Assembly (NCBI RefSeq): GCF_042686125.1
Contig: NZ_JBHUOV010000001.1
Coordinates: 868,001-932,000 of the forward strand
Source: Oceanihabitans iliipiscarium
GTDB lineage: Bacteria; Bacteroidota; Bacteroidia; Flavobacteriales; Flavobacteriaceae
Length of the DNA stretch: 64,000 nucleotides
Reading direction: 5' to 3'
Position numbers and translations under genes: made by a program. Position 1 is the stretch's first letter; each line of letters starts with the position of its first letter. This document shows, piece by piece, positions 42,709 to 51,089 of this stretch. Below the pieces are notes generated by a model that was not told the DNA's origin, searched no databases, and saw only the letters and a list, made by a program, of their open reading frames with translations.

Positions 42709-44085
42709 ATGAATATAACTAAAAGCATTGAGACTTTATTTAAACGCTATTTGCCGTCACCATTTACTATAGCGATTTTATTAACATTACTTACAATAGC
42801 TCTGGCGTTTTTCTTTACTCAGCCTGTGAATAACGAAAATCATTTTTTAAGTATTTTATCATATTGGGAAAAAGGCATTTGGAATACTGCGCTTTTAGAA
42901 TTTGCTTATCAAATGATGCTTATTTTGGTGCTTGGTCATGTTTTGGTTCTAAGCCGTCCAGCAAATACACTCATCACAAAATTATCAAAATACGCTTCTA
43001 ATTCTGTAAATGCAGTAATTTTAGTTAGTGTTACAACAATGTTAGCAGCGTTTTTAAATTGGGGACTTGGACTTATTTTTGGAGCTATTTTAGCACGTAA
43101 AGTAGGAGAGCATGCACAAAGAAATAATATTGCAATCAATTACCCTCTGGTAGGTGCATCAGGTTATGCAGGATTTATGGTTTGGCATTCAGGAATTAGT
43201 GGATCTGCACCAATTAAAGCCGCAGAAAGTAATCACTTAGTGAGTTTAATGGAAGGTGTTTCATCTCCAAATATTATAGCACAACTTCCTGATAGTGTTA
43301 ATTTTGATGCCACTATTTTTAGTTGGTGGAATTTATTACTCTTCGGAATTATACTCGTTATCATACCTTATACATTGTCTCGAATTGCGAAGTCTACACA
43401 ACCCAAAACAATTCATTTAGACGATTATTTGTTTGATGAAGATTCTACTAAAAAAATAGAAGGCGCAGAAAAACTTGATGTTTCTAATATCTTAGGTATT
43501 GGTTTTGGGTGTATTTTATTAGTGACTTTTTTTTATCAATATTGGGAGCACCTCTTAGACCTTCAAATTACTCCAAATATGCTCAATTTTTTTATGCTTG
43601 GATTTGCTATTGTATTGCACAAAAATTTTAGTAATCTTATACGTGCTGTTGAAGAAGCAATTAAAGGCACATCGGGAATTTTAATTCAATTTCCACTTTA
43701 TTTTGGGATTATGGGTATTATGAAAAGTACAGGAATGGTTGTAATGATTTCAGATTTTTTTACTTCAATTGCAACCACGACAACTATGCCTATTTTTACT
43801 TTCCTTAGCGCTGGATTGGTTAATATTTTTGTTCCAAGTGGAGGTGGTCAATGGGCTATTCAAGGTCCTATTGTTATAGAATCTGCTTTAAAGCTAGGAG
43901 TTTCGCTACCTAAAGCTATCATGGCTCTAGCTTATGGAGACCAAATTACTAATATGTTGCAGCCTTTCTGGGCTTTGCCATTATTAGGAATTACTAAGCT
44001 TAAAGCTAAAGAAATCTTACCATACACATTAATTTTAATGTGTGTTGGAATAATGGTTTATGTTTTAGGATTATTATTATTGTAA
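42709..44085 (+). CDS. short-chain fatty acid transporter (AtoE family)
   Basis: A 458-residue permease with about twelve membrane helices, similar to AtoE short-chain fatty acid/acetoacetate transporters. Motifs are FKRYLPSPFTIAILLTLLT, LNWGLGLIFGAILARKVG, GYAGFMVWHSGISGSAPIK and VPSGGGQWAIQGPIVIESAL. It should import or export small carboxylates such as butyrate or acetoacetate. It stands alone between terminators. A functional tie to the hydroxybutyrate-like locus at 16040-25640 is conceivable but they are 17 kb apart. Confidence 0.9.
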   Translation: MNITKSIETLFKRYLPSPFTIAILLTLLTIALAFFFTQPVNNENHFLSILSYWEKGIWNTALLEFAYQMMLILVLGHVLVLSRPANTLITKLSKYASNSVNAVILVSVTTMLAAFLNWGLGLIFGAILARKVGEHAQRNNIAINYPLVGASGYAGFMVWHSGISGSAPIKAAESNHLVSLMEGVSSPNIIAQLPDSVNFDATIFSWWNLLLFGIILVIIPYTLSRIAKSTQPKTIHLDDYLFDEDSTKKIEGAEKLDVSNILGIGFGCILLVTFFYQYWEHLLDLQITPNMLNFFMLGFAIVLHKNFSNLIRAVEEAIKGTSGILIQFPLYFGIMGIMKSTGMVVMISDFFTSIATTTTMPIFTFLSAGLVNIFVPSGGGQWAIQGPIVIESALKLGVSLPKAIMALAYGDQITNMLQPFWALPLLGITKLKAKEILPYTLILMCVGIMVYVLGLLLL

Positions 44086-44267
44086 ATAAAAAAAGCCCTG
44101 TCAAAAAACAAGGCTTTAGTAATGTGGTTTTAGATTGACCTTTATAAAATAATTCAAAAAAAGCAATGATGAACAAAATTTATTGAACAAAGGTCGTCCC
44201 AAATATCATAAAAAAAGTTGTGTTTTCAAAAGAAACAAGTCAGTAATCATAAGGTTTTGTATTGTAA

Positions 44268-44894
44268 ATGAAGTATTTAAATACTAAAATAGAATTTCCA
44301 AATGTAACTCATTCAACAAAAGAAGGATTGCTCGCTATAGGAGGAGATTTAAGCGTTGAGCGCCTTTTATTAGCTTATACTTCAGGAATATTTCCTTGGT
44401 TTAATGATGAAGAACCTATTTTGTGGTGGTCGCCAGATCCACGTTTTGTGTTGTTTCCAGAAAAATTGAAAATTTCAAAAAGCATGAAACAAATCCTTAA
44501 AAATTCTAGTTTCAAAGTCACTGTTAATCAAGATTTTTATAGTGTAATAGAGGCGTGTTCTCATGTAAAAAGAAACAGACAATCAGGAACATGGATTACA
44601 GAACCTATGCTACATGCTTATGTGAAACTGCACGAATTAGGTTATGCTAAATCGGTTGAGGTTTGGCAAGATGAGGAACTTGTTGCAGGACTTTATGGAG
44701 TAGATTTAAATAATGGTGTGTTTTGTGGCGAAAGTATGTTCACAAAAGTTAGTAATGCAAGTAAGGTGGGTTTTATAAGTTTCATTCAAAATACAAATTA
44801 TAAGCTTATAGATTGTCAGGTTTATACAAATCACCTAGAAACATTAGGCGCTCAAGATATTTCTAGGGCAGACTTTCTAAAGTATTTGAGTTAG
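44268..44894 (+). CDS. aat: leucyl/phenylalanyl-tRNA--protein transferase
   Basis: A 208-residue enzyme that adds Leu or Phe to N-terminal Arg/Lys of proteins, marking them for ClpAP (N-end rule). Motifs are GLLAIGGDLSVERLLLAYTS, GIFPWFNDEEPILWWSPDPR, GTWITEPMLHAYVKLHELG, LVAGLYGVDLNNGVFCGESM and MFTKVSNASKVG, all standard for Aat. The length matches the family. It is convergent with tag. Confidence 0.96.
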   Translation: MKYLNTKIEFPNVTHSTKEGLLAIGGDLSVERLLLAYTSGIFPWFNDEEPILWWSPDPRFVLFPEKLKISKSMKQILKNSSFKVTVNQDFYSVIEACSHVKRNRQSGTWITEPMLHAYVKLHELGYAKSVEVWQDEELVAGLYGVDLNNGVFCGESMFTKVSNASKVGFISFIQNTNYKLIDCQVYTNHLETLGAQDISRADFLKYLS

Positions 44895-44913
44895 GTTATT
44901 ATCTTAATTCCAC

Positions 44914-45480
44914 CTAAACCTCACTATATCTAAAACACCCAAGCTCATGATCGTTTACCATTCCTGTAGCTTGCATATGCGCATAAACAACTGTTGAACC
45001 AACAAACTTAAAACCTCGTTTTTTTAAATCTTTACTCAAAGCATCACTAAGTGGTGTATTAGCAGGAGCATCCTTATAATTCTTTAATTTATTCTTAATA
45101 GGTTTCCCATCAACAAAACCCCAAATGTATTTTGAAAATGAACCAAACTCCTTTTGAATTTCCATAAAAGCTTTAGCATTGCTAATAGTAGCTTTCACTT
45201 TTAATTTATTCCGAATAATACCTGCATCCTTTAACAGCTGGTCAATTTTTTTCTGATCGTATTTTGCAATTTTTTTATAATCGAAATTATCGAATGCTTT
45301 TCTGAAATTTTCACGCTTCCTAAGTATAGTAATCCAACTTAAACCAGCTTGAAATGTCTCTAAAATTAAAAACTCAAAAAGGCTTGCGTCATCAAAAACA
45401 GGAACGCCCCATTCTTCATCATGATAGGCTTCGTATAAGTCATCACCAATACACCAACCGCATTTATGTTTGTTTGTCAC
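44914..45480 (-). CDS. tag: DNA-3-methyladenine glycosylase I
   Basis: A 188-residue repair enzyme that excises 3-methyladenine. Motifs are KCGWCIGDDLYEAYHDEEWG (zinc Cys and the substrate-pocket Glu/Trp), FEFLILETFQAGLSWITILR and the C-terminal zinc ligands in MVNDHELGCFRY. The length fits the family. It is divergent from the thioredoxin-fold gene, with overlapping 5' regions. Confidence 0.95.
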   Translation of the reverse strand: MTNKHKCGWCIGDDLYEAYHDEEWGVPVFDDASLFEFLILETFQAGLSWITILRKRENFRKAFDNFDYKKIAKYDQKKIDQLLKDAGIIRNKLKVKATISNAKAFMEIQKEFGSFSKYIWGFVDGKPIKNKLKNYKDAPANTPLSDALSKDLKKRGFKFVGSTVVYAHMQATGMVNDHELGCFRYSEV

Positions 45481-45551
45481 TTTTGTAAGATTTTGTTATA
45501 AATATAGACATAGATATGATAAAAATCATAATATTAAAATAGATATACAAG

Positions 45552-45559
45552 TATTTTTG
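45552..45559 (+). promoter_or_regulatory. -7 promoter box of the thioredoxin-fold gene
   Basis: TATTTTTG fits TAnnTTTG and lies 18 bases before the ATG at 45578. This supports that start over the longer frame from 45470. Confidence 0.55.
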
Positions 45560-45577
45560 CTTGAAGAAATAAAGGAC

Positions 45578-46174
45578 ATGAAAGAAATAATACAAAATAG
45601 TTTAGATAAGAGTATGTCTTATCCTGATTACATCTCATTGGTAAAAGATTTGGTTGAAAACAATTCAACCACAGGAAATGAAAAAACAGAAAGTTTAGTA
45701 GAATATACAGCTTTAAATAATAGACGCATGAAGCGTTGGGGAAAGACCTTAAAAATTGACCAAGAGGCTAAAGCCCAACTTGAAAAATTCAATAAGAATG
45801 TTACATGGTTAGTGCTTACTGAAAGTTGGTGTGGTGACGCAGCGCATGTGATGCCTGTTATGGAAAAATTAGCAGATTTAAACTCAAAGATTAATTTTAA
45901 GGTGGTACTTCGTGATGAAAATGAAGCACTCATGGATATGTTTTTAACACATGGTGGAAAAGCCATTCCGAAACTTATTATGATTGATAACAAATCAGGT
46001 GAGGTTTTAAATGCTTATGGTCCTAGGCCAAGCGAAGCCACTCAATTAGTTAATGACTACAAAGCAAAACACGGTCAGCTTTCTCCAGAGTTTAAAGAGG
46101 ATTTACAACGTTGGTACAATAAAGATAAAGGACAAACAGCAGTTAAAGATTTGGTAGCAATGTTAAATGCTTAA
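45578..46174 (+). CDS. thioredoxin-fold protein
   Basis: About 198 residues from MKEIIQNSLDKSMSYPDYIS. The thioredoxin-like core contains NVTWLVLTESWCGDAAHVMP and the cis-proline segment GGKAIPKLIMID. The usual CxxC is reduced to a single cysteine (WCGDA), so a disulfide oxidoreductase role is doubtful. The frame is open upstream to 45470, but the promoter box and the overlap with tag favour 45578. Its end overlaps the stop of the convergent TonB-like gene. Confidence 0.85.
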   Translation: MKEIIQNSLDKSMSYPDYISLVKDLVENNSTTGNEKTESLVEYTALNNRRMKRWGKTLKIDQEAKAQLEKFNKNVTWLVLTESWCGDAAHVMPVMEKLADLNSKINFKVVLRDENEALMDMFLTHGGKAIPKLIMIDNKSGEVLNAYGPRPSEATQLVNDYKAKHGQLSPEFKEDLQRWYNKDKGQTAVKDLVAMLNA

Positions 46175-46887
46175 GGTTTTCCTTCAAAATAAAAAGTTAT
46201 TGAACCAATTTGCGATTGAATGGTGTTGTCTGAATTAAATCGTGCTTTTTTGGCATATTCTAAAGCATGCTCTATAAGGCATTGGTTAGCCGAATTTGAA
46301 GCATTGTTATAATAGCTATCTATAACTTTTCCAGAACCGTTTACAGTAATGTTTATAACTATTTTTCCGCCAGTTTCACATAAATAAATAGGTGTTGGTA
46401 AAAACCGATGTTTTCTATTGGTCAAAGAATAACTGACTGTACTTTTTTCATTGTTTAAATCATCTTTTAGCTGTTTGTTAAGTACGTCATTAACCTTGCT
46501 AAATGATTTACGTTCTTCTTTTTCAACCTTCAAGTCTTCTGTAGAAACCTTTATATTTGATGAAGATATGCCATATTCAGATTGACTTAAATCTGGTCTT
46601 ACATAATCCTTTGGTGGTTCAATTCGTCTATAGGCTTGTGCAAAACTTTTGCTTTTTTGATTCTCATTAAAGGCTTGATTGGTTTCAGCTTTTACTTGTT
46701 CTTGCTGAGCTAGTTTTTCTAGTTCTTTTTCAAGAAGATCTTCTTCAGTTTCAGGTTCAATTTCATAAAACGTTTCGGCAATACGATCTTGATGTTTTTT
46801 AATATGAAGATTAAACACAGCTAAAACTAGCGTGCCTGCCATAAGGAACGTAATAAGTAAAGCTTTATGTTTAGTATTGAATACCAT
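46171..46887 (-). CDS. TonB-like energy transducer C-terminal domain protein
   Basis: A 238-residue protein. It has a single N-terminal membrane helix (about 9-25) and a charged, Glu/Lys/Gln-rich linker with coiled-coil tendency (about 35-140). The TonB-like C-terminal domain spans about 160-238 (GGKIVINITVNGSGKVIDSY, ending IGSITFYFEGKP). The Pro-rich spacer of classical TonB is missing and no exbB/exbD lies nearby. It may be a TonB paralogue or a structural envelope protein. It lies downstream of truB on the same strand, 68 bases away. Confidence 0.75.
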   Translation of the reverse strand: MVFNTKHKALLITFLMAGTLVLAVFNLHIKKHQDRIAETFYEIEPETEEDLLEKELEKLAQQEQVKAETNQAFNENQKSKSFAQAYRRIEPPKDYVRPDLSQSEYGISSSNIKVSTEDLKVEKEERKSFSKVNDVLNKQLKDDLNNEKSTVSYSLTNRKHRFLPTPIYLCETGGKIVINITVNGSGKVIDSYYNNASNSANQCLIEHALEYAKKARFNSDNTIQSQIGSITFYFEGKP

Positions 46888-46955
46888 TTAGTTTATAACG
46901 AATTTTTCAAGTGTGTTACTCTAAAAGATACGTTAAAATCCCAAAGTTAGATGTT

Positions 46956-47660
46956 TTAATCTTTTGCTGAGGCCTTAAATTGCTGAATAAAAGCGTCTAA
47001 AGTTTGTGCGTTATCGACATGAAAATCACCTATTTTAGTCCGTCTTAATGCTGAAAGATGAGCGCCAGAATTTAAAGCTTTTCCAAAATCATGAGCTAAA
47101 GAACGAATGTATGTGCCTTTACTACAAACCACTCTAAAATCAACTTCATTCCCTTCAAAGCGTGTGATTTCAAAAGCTTCGATAGTAATCTTTCGTGATT
47201 TGATTTCTACGGATTCTCCAGCACGAGCAAATTCGTATAAACGTTTGCCTTCTTTTTTGATGGCTGAAAAAATAGGAGGAAACTGATCAATTTCTCCAAG
47301 AAACTGTTTCGTGGTCTCTTCAACTAAATCTTTATTAATATGATGTATAGGAAAAGTGTTGTCTATTTCAGTTTCTAAATCATAAGAAGGTGTGGTGCTT
47401 CCTAAAACTATGGTTCCTGTATATTCTTTTATCTGTCCTTGAAAGGTGTCTATTTGCTTAGTCATTTTTCCAGTACAAATAATCAGTAAACCTGTTGCGA
47501 GAGGGTCTAAAGTCCCAGCGTGACCAACCTTTATTTTTTTAATGTTGAACGCTTGCCTAATTTCCCAGCGCATTTTATTAACCACTTGAAAAGACGTCCA
47601 ATGTAGTGGCTTATCTATTAATAAAACTTGCCCAGATTTGTAGTCGTCTTCGGTTAACAT
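46956..47660 (-). CDS. truB: tRNA pseudouridine(55) synthase TruB
   Basis: A 234-residue enzyme that makes pseudouridine 55 in the T-loop of tRNAs. Motifs are LIDKPLHWTSFQVVNKMRW, the catalytic-Asp segment VGHAGTLDPLATGLLIICTG, YTGTIVLGSTTPSYDLETE and CSKGTYIRSLAHDFGKALNS. It starts just after the uppP stop (one base apart), so the two are co-transcribed. Confidence 0.96.
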   Translation of the reverse strand: MLTEDDYKSGQVLLIDKPLHWTSFQVVNKMRWEIRQAFNIKKIKVGHAGTLDPLATGLLIICTGKMTKQIDTFQGQIKEYTGTIVLGSTTPSYDLETEIDNTFPIHHINKDLVEETTKQFLGEIDQFPPIFSAIKKEGKRLYEFARAGESVEIKSRKITIEAFEITRFEGNEVDFRVVCSKGTYIRSLAHDFGKALNSGAHLSALRRTKIGDFHVDNAQTLDAFIQQFKASAKD

Positions 47661-47661
47661 A

Positions 47662-48456
47662 TTAATTTAAAACTGAAAAAACAATAGCGATTAAACCTAC
47701 AATAACACAGTACACGGCAAAATAAGTAAGTTTACTCTTTTTAACGAGAGAAATCATCCAAGTACAAGCAAAAAGTCCAGCTATAAAAGCCGCTACAAAC
47801 CCAATAGAAAGCGATGTGAAATTTTGAGCATCATAAGTTAAATCTCCACTTAAGATATCTTTTGCGATTTTTCCAAAAATTAATGGAATCACCATTAAAA
47901 ACGAAAAACGTGCCGCTTTGGTTTTATCATTCCCTAACAAAACAGATGTTGAGATAGTTGCTCCAGAACGTGAAATACCTGGAAGCATAGCAATAGCTTG
48001 TGAAATACCAATAATAAAGGCGTTTTTAAAAGATACTTTTTTGTCAGTATTCTTTGCTTTATCAGCTAAGAATAAAAGTACTGCAGTGATTAATAACATG
48101 CAGCCGACTAGCATAATATTTCCGCCAAATAGAGCTTCTAGTTGTTCTTCAAAAAACAACCCAACCACTACAGCAGGAAGCATTGATAAAGCAATTTTAG
48201 AAACAAATTGGAGGTCTTCATTCCATTTCATTTTTAATACTCCCTTTAGGAGTTGCCATATGTCTTTTCTAAAAACAACGATGGTACTTAATGCGGTTGC
48301 AAAATGTAAAACAACAGTAAAAAGAAGGCTTTCTTCAGGAACCGATTGGTCGCCAAGGATGGCTTTTCCTAATTCTAAATGTCCACTTGAAGATACAGGA
48401 AGAAATTCTGTAAGTCCTTGAATAATACCAAGTATGATGGAGTCTATTATGTTCAT
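47662..48456 (-). CDS. uppP: undecaprenyl-diphosphate phosphatase
   Basis: A 264-residue membrane enzyme that recycles undecaprenyl pyrophosphate to the monophosphate carrier for peptidoglycan and other envelope polymers. Catalytic motifs are GLTEFLPVSSSGHLELGKAI and LPGISRSGATISTSVLLG. About eight membrane helices. It sits in the minus-strand cluster ftsX, lipoprotein, DUF3098, uppP, truB. Confidence 0.96.
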   Translation of the reverse strand: MNIIDSIILGIIQGLTEFLPVSSSGHLELGKAILGDQSVPEESLLFTVVLHFATALSTIVVFRKDIWQLLKGVLKMKWNEDLQFVSKIALSMLPAVVVGLFFEEQLEALFGGNIMLVGCMLLITAVLLFLADKAKNTDKKVSFKNAFIIGISQAIAMLPGISRSGATISTSVLLGNDKTKAARFSFLMVIPLIFGKIAKDILSGDLTYDAQNFTSLSIGFVAAFIAGLFACTWMISLVKKSKLTYFAVYCVIVGLIAIVFSVLN

Positions 48457-48507
48457 CTGGCAAAAATATTAAAATAGACGTACCATAAACGAAAAAAGCT
48501 TAGAATT

Positions 48508-48762
48508 TTATTTTTTGTTCGGATTTAAAAGAATGGCATAAATTTGAATCCCAAACCCTAGAAGCACTAAAGTTGGCGCTAAACGAATACGTCTGAAATT
48601 AAAAATTTCTGGATTAAACACATTTGGATCATCACTACCACCACCAGACATGAGTATAAACCCAAGAGCAATACAAGCTAGACCAATAAACATAAATTTA
48701 TAATTTTTCTTTCCAAAAATAAATTCGCTTTTTGAGTTTTCTTTTCGTTTTTGTTCTCCCAT
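48508..48762 (-). CDS. DUF3098 small membrane protein
   Basis: An 84-residue protein with two membrane helices (about 26-41 and 64-79) and a basic N-terminus (GEQKRKENSKSEFIFGKKNY), matching DUF3098. The loop between them has a GGGSDDPNVFNPEIF stretch. The family regularly sits between ftsX and uppP in Bacteroidota; function is unknown. Confidence 0.88.
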   Translation of the reverse strand: MGEQKRKENSKSEFIFGKKNYKFMFIGLACIALGFILMSGGGSDDPNVFNPEIFNFRRIRLAPTLVLLGFGIQIYAILLNPNKK

Positions 48763-48765
48763 GAT

Positions 48766-49101
48766 CTAGTTGAATTCTGTAAATATAATCTCGTCACCAA
48801 TGGCTATTTGAGCAATGTGTTCTGATGTCACCATGCCTCCAAGCATTTTTGGTAAGTGCAAAGTAACGGTTTTATTTAAAACTTTTGCGTTAAGAGAATC
48901 TAAAATTAATCCATGTTCTAATCCACGATTGATATAATAAAAATCAGAGCCATCATCATGAAATACAATATCGTTTGAAGTGCCTTCAGTGATTTTGGTT
49001 ATTGTCACATTCTGAACAATACACTCTTCAGGTTTTGGATTGTCAATAACACAAGAAGTGAATACTAAAAGAAGCATTATAAAGGAAAGGTGCTTTTTCA
49101 T
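48766..49101 (-). CDS. small lipoprotein of unknown function
   Basis: About 111 residues from MKKHLSFIMLLLVFTSCVID, with a lipobox cysteine at 17. The mature part is beta-rich (VQNVTITKITEGTSNDIVFH, DDGSDFYYINRG, KVLNKTVTLHLPKMLGGMV). No family recognised. The frame is open to 49140, but the ATG at 49101 gives a proper lipoprotein signal. It is inserted between ftsX and DUF3098 on the same strand. Confidence 0.75.
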   Translation of the reverse strand: MKKHLSFIMLLLVFTSCVIDNPKPEECIVQNVTITKITEGTSNDIVFHDDGSDFYYINRGLEHGLILDSLNAKVLNKTVTLHLPKMLGGMVTSEHIAQIAIGDEIIFTEFN

Positions 49102-49160
49102 AATAAAGTTGGATGAGTTAATTAAAAAAACTAACGTCAACTTTTAGGTGTTTATTGTTG

Positions 49161-50036
49161 CTAATACAATTGGTCTGTCTTTAAATTTAAGAAGCGTTGC
49201 GTTGCGAAAAAAGTTGAAATCCAAGTGATTACAATACCCAAAATAAAGACAAAAGCAAATAATGCAACAATTAAAACTGGGTTGTTAAGTAGCTGTAATT
49301 CTGGGAATGTTTTATTTAAATAAAAGAGTACAATTGCCATTCCTATTAATGAAATAATAGCGCCAATAATACCAAGCTGCACACTTTTCCAGACAAAAGG
49401 TTTGCGTATAAAACGTTTGGTAGCACCAACCATCTGCATGGTTTTAATAGTGAAGCGTTTGGCATAGACAGCTAATCGTATAGAACTATTAATTAACAAT
49501 ACAGCAATTAAAGTAAAGATGGCACTCAGTATTAATACCCAAAAACTAATTTTTTTGACATTATTATTCATTAAAGTGACCAAGTCATTGTCATATCGTA
49601 CTTCGTCCACAAAGTTTTTATTAAGTGCTTCTTTTGAGATCTCTTCTAAATGTGCAGAGGTTACATAATCGGCTTTTAAGTGTACATCGATTGAATTTAA
49701 TAAAGGATTATAACCTAAAAACTCCATGAAATCCTCACCATTTTCAGCTTTCATCGATGAAGCCGCTTGTTCTTTTGAAACGTATTCTGTAGATTTTACA
49801 TAATCTGCTAACGCCAAGCTTTTTTCAAGTTGTTTCATTTCCACTTCTTTGGCCGAATCTTTTAAGTAAATAGTAACAACCACCTGTTCTTTAAAATGGT
49901 CGGATACTTTTTTAGCATTAAGCACTAGCATGCCTAGTAAACCTAGTAAAAATAAAACCAAGGCAATACTTAATACAACTGAAAAGTAAGATGAAATTAA
50001 TTTACGTTTTTGATATTTTTCAAAAGATGCGCTCAT
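49161..50036 (-). CDS. ftsX: cell division protein FtsX
   Basis: A 291-residue permease-like protein with one N-terminal membrane helix (about 18-42), a periplasmic domain (EQVVVTIYLKDSAKEVEMKQ, then EFLGYNPLLNSIDVHLKADY) and three C-terminal helices. The conserved turn IKTMQMVGATKRFIRKPF lies between the second and third helices. FtsX acts with the ATPase FtsE to activate peptidoglycan hydrolases at division. No ftsE gene is adjacent. Confidence 0.93.
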   Translation of the reverse strand: MSASFEKYQKRKLISSYFSVVLSIALVLFLLGLLGMLVLNAKKVSDHFKEQVVVTIYLKDSAKEVEMKQLEKSLALADYVKSTEYVSKEQAASSMKAENGEDFMEFLGYNPLLNSIDVHLKADYVTSAHLEEISKEALNKNFVDEVRYDNDLVTLMNNNVKKISFWVLILSAIFTLIAVLLINSSIRLAVYAKRFTIKTMQMVGATKRFIRKPFVWKSVQLGIIGAIISLIGMAIVLFYLNKTFPELQLLNNPVLIVALFAFVFILGIVITWISTFFATQRFLNLKTDQLY

Positions 50037-50126
50037 AAAATGGATTGTTAACGTTGTAAAAATAATAAAGAAATTGTTTCCTCAACGTTTATAACGTTTA
50101 AACTTTTAATAGTGTTATAATAAGTT

Positions 50127-50134
50127 TAAATTTG
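50127..50134 (+). promoter_or_regulatory. -7 promoter box of the UbiA-like gene and possibly leuS
   Basis: TAAATTTG fits TAnnTTTG. Transcription would begin near 50141, leaving almost no leader before the first possible TTG start. Confidence 0.5.
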
Positions 50135-50146
50135 ATGTTATAATAA

Positions 50147-51025
50147 TTGATAATTTATATCTATTTGCTTCACGATTTAAAGATTTCTCGACCAGGTTTA
50201 TGGTTTCCTACTATTTGGATTTATTTAGTTCCTTTTAGCTTGTCAGTCAATTTTTGGGAATCTACTAATTTTTGGATTGGTTTGCTATTTGTCACATTTC
50301 CTCTAAACTATTTGGTGTATGGACTGAATGATTTTAATGATATGAAGTCTGATACTATTAATAAAAGAAAAGGAAATTTCCTTTTTGGCGCAAAATCTTC
50401 AGAGAAACAATTGTCATCAATTCCGAGGAAAGTTCTATTTATTATTACACCTTTCATTATTTACTTTACGTATGTCTCAGGTTTCAAAATGTTACTATTA
50501 TTACTTTTCATGATTCTAGTAAATGTTATTTATAATTTTAAACCATTTAGAATCAAAGAGCGTCCACCTTTTGAAATTTGTATTCAATTTGGTTATGTGT
50601 TTACTGCGTTTTTTAGTATTCAACTGAATGATTTATCGATGCTTCCATGGCAAACTATTCTTTATCTAACTTTATTTGCCTTTCAAGCACATGTTGCAGG
50701 TGAAATTATGGATATAGAACCAGATCTTCAATCAGGAAAAAAAACAACAGCAACTATTATTGGAAGAAAAAAAACTAAATTATTAATGTTGTTTTTACTG
50801 ATTCTTGAAATCTATGTTTTAAGCTTTTGGTTTCAAGATTATGTGTTAGCGGGCTTTCTAACTTTATTTTCAATGTGGTTAATCTTAGATGTCTTTATTA
50901 TTTTCAAAGAAAAACCTTACACTCTTCATCAAATGAAATTATTCGGAATCGCCATGAATATCTCTGCGATTTTATCTATGTTTTGGGTCTTGTATTCAGG
51001 AAAATTGCTACAGCCTATATTTTGA
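50147..51025 (+). CDS. UbiA-like prenyltransferase family membrane protein
   Basis: About 292 residues with eight or nine membrane helices. The UbiA-type aspartate motif appears as YGLNDFNDMKSDTINKRKGN (about 58-77); a second acidic motif is GEIMDIEPDLQSGKKTTATI (about 186-205). Such enzymes transfer prenyl chains to aromatic or other acceptors; the acceptor here is unknown. There is no ATG near the 5' end. TTG at 50147 or 50165 are the candidate starts, and the second gives MLHDLKISRPGLWF. leuS follows after 64 bases. Confidence 0.8.
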   Translation: MIIYIYLLHDLKISRPGLWFPTIWIYLVPFSLSVNFWESTNFWIGLLFVTFPLNYLVYGLNDFNDMKSDTINKRKGNFLFGAKSSEKQLSSIPRKVLFIITPFIIYFTYVSGFKMLLLLLFMILVNVIYNFKPFRIKERPPFEICIQFGYVFTAFFSIQLNDLSMLPWQTILYLTLFAFQAHVAGEIMDIEPDLQSGKKTTATIIGRKKTKLLMLFLLILEIYVLSFWFQDYVLAGFLTLFSMWLILDVFIIFKEKPYTLHQMKLFGIAMNISAILSMFWVLYSGKLLQPIF

Positions 51026-51089
51026 TTACGCTTCTTTTTACAGTCTTAGTAATAAACCGTAAATTCGCACTTTTATTACAAGACACAAA

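Noticed and set aside
44090..44117. AAAGCCCTGTC...ACAAGGCTTT hairpin after the short-chain fatty acid permease
   Set aside because: Probably a terminator remnant, but the stem has a mismatch and no following T run, so I did not list it as a feature.
45628..45993. 121-codon open frame on the minus strand
   Set aside because: Antisense to the thioredoxin-fold gene, with no family resemblance or promoter.
47918..48421. 167-codon open frame on the plus strand
   Set aside because: It lies wholly antisense within uppP, which has clear catalytic motifs; the translated sequence resembles nothing.
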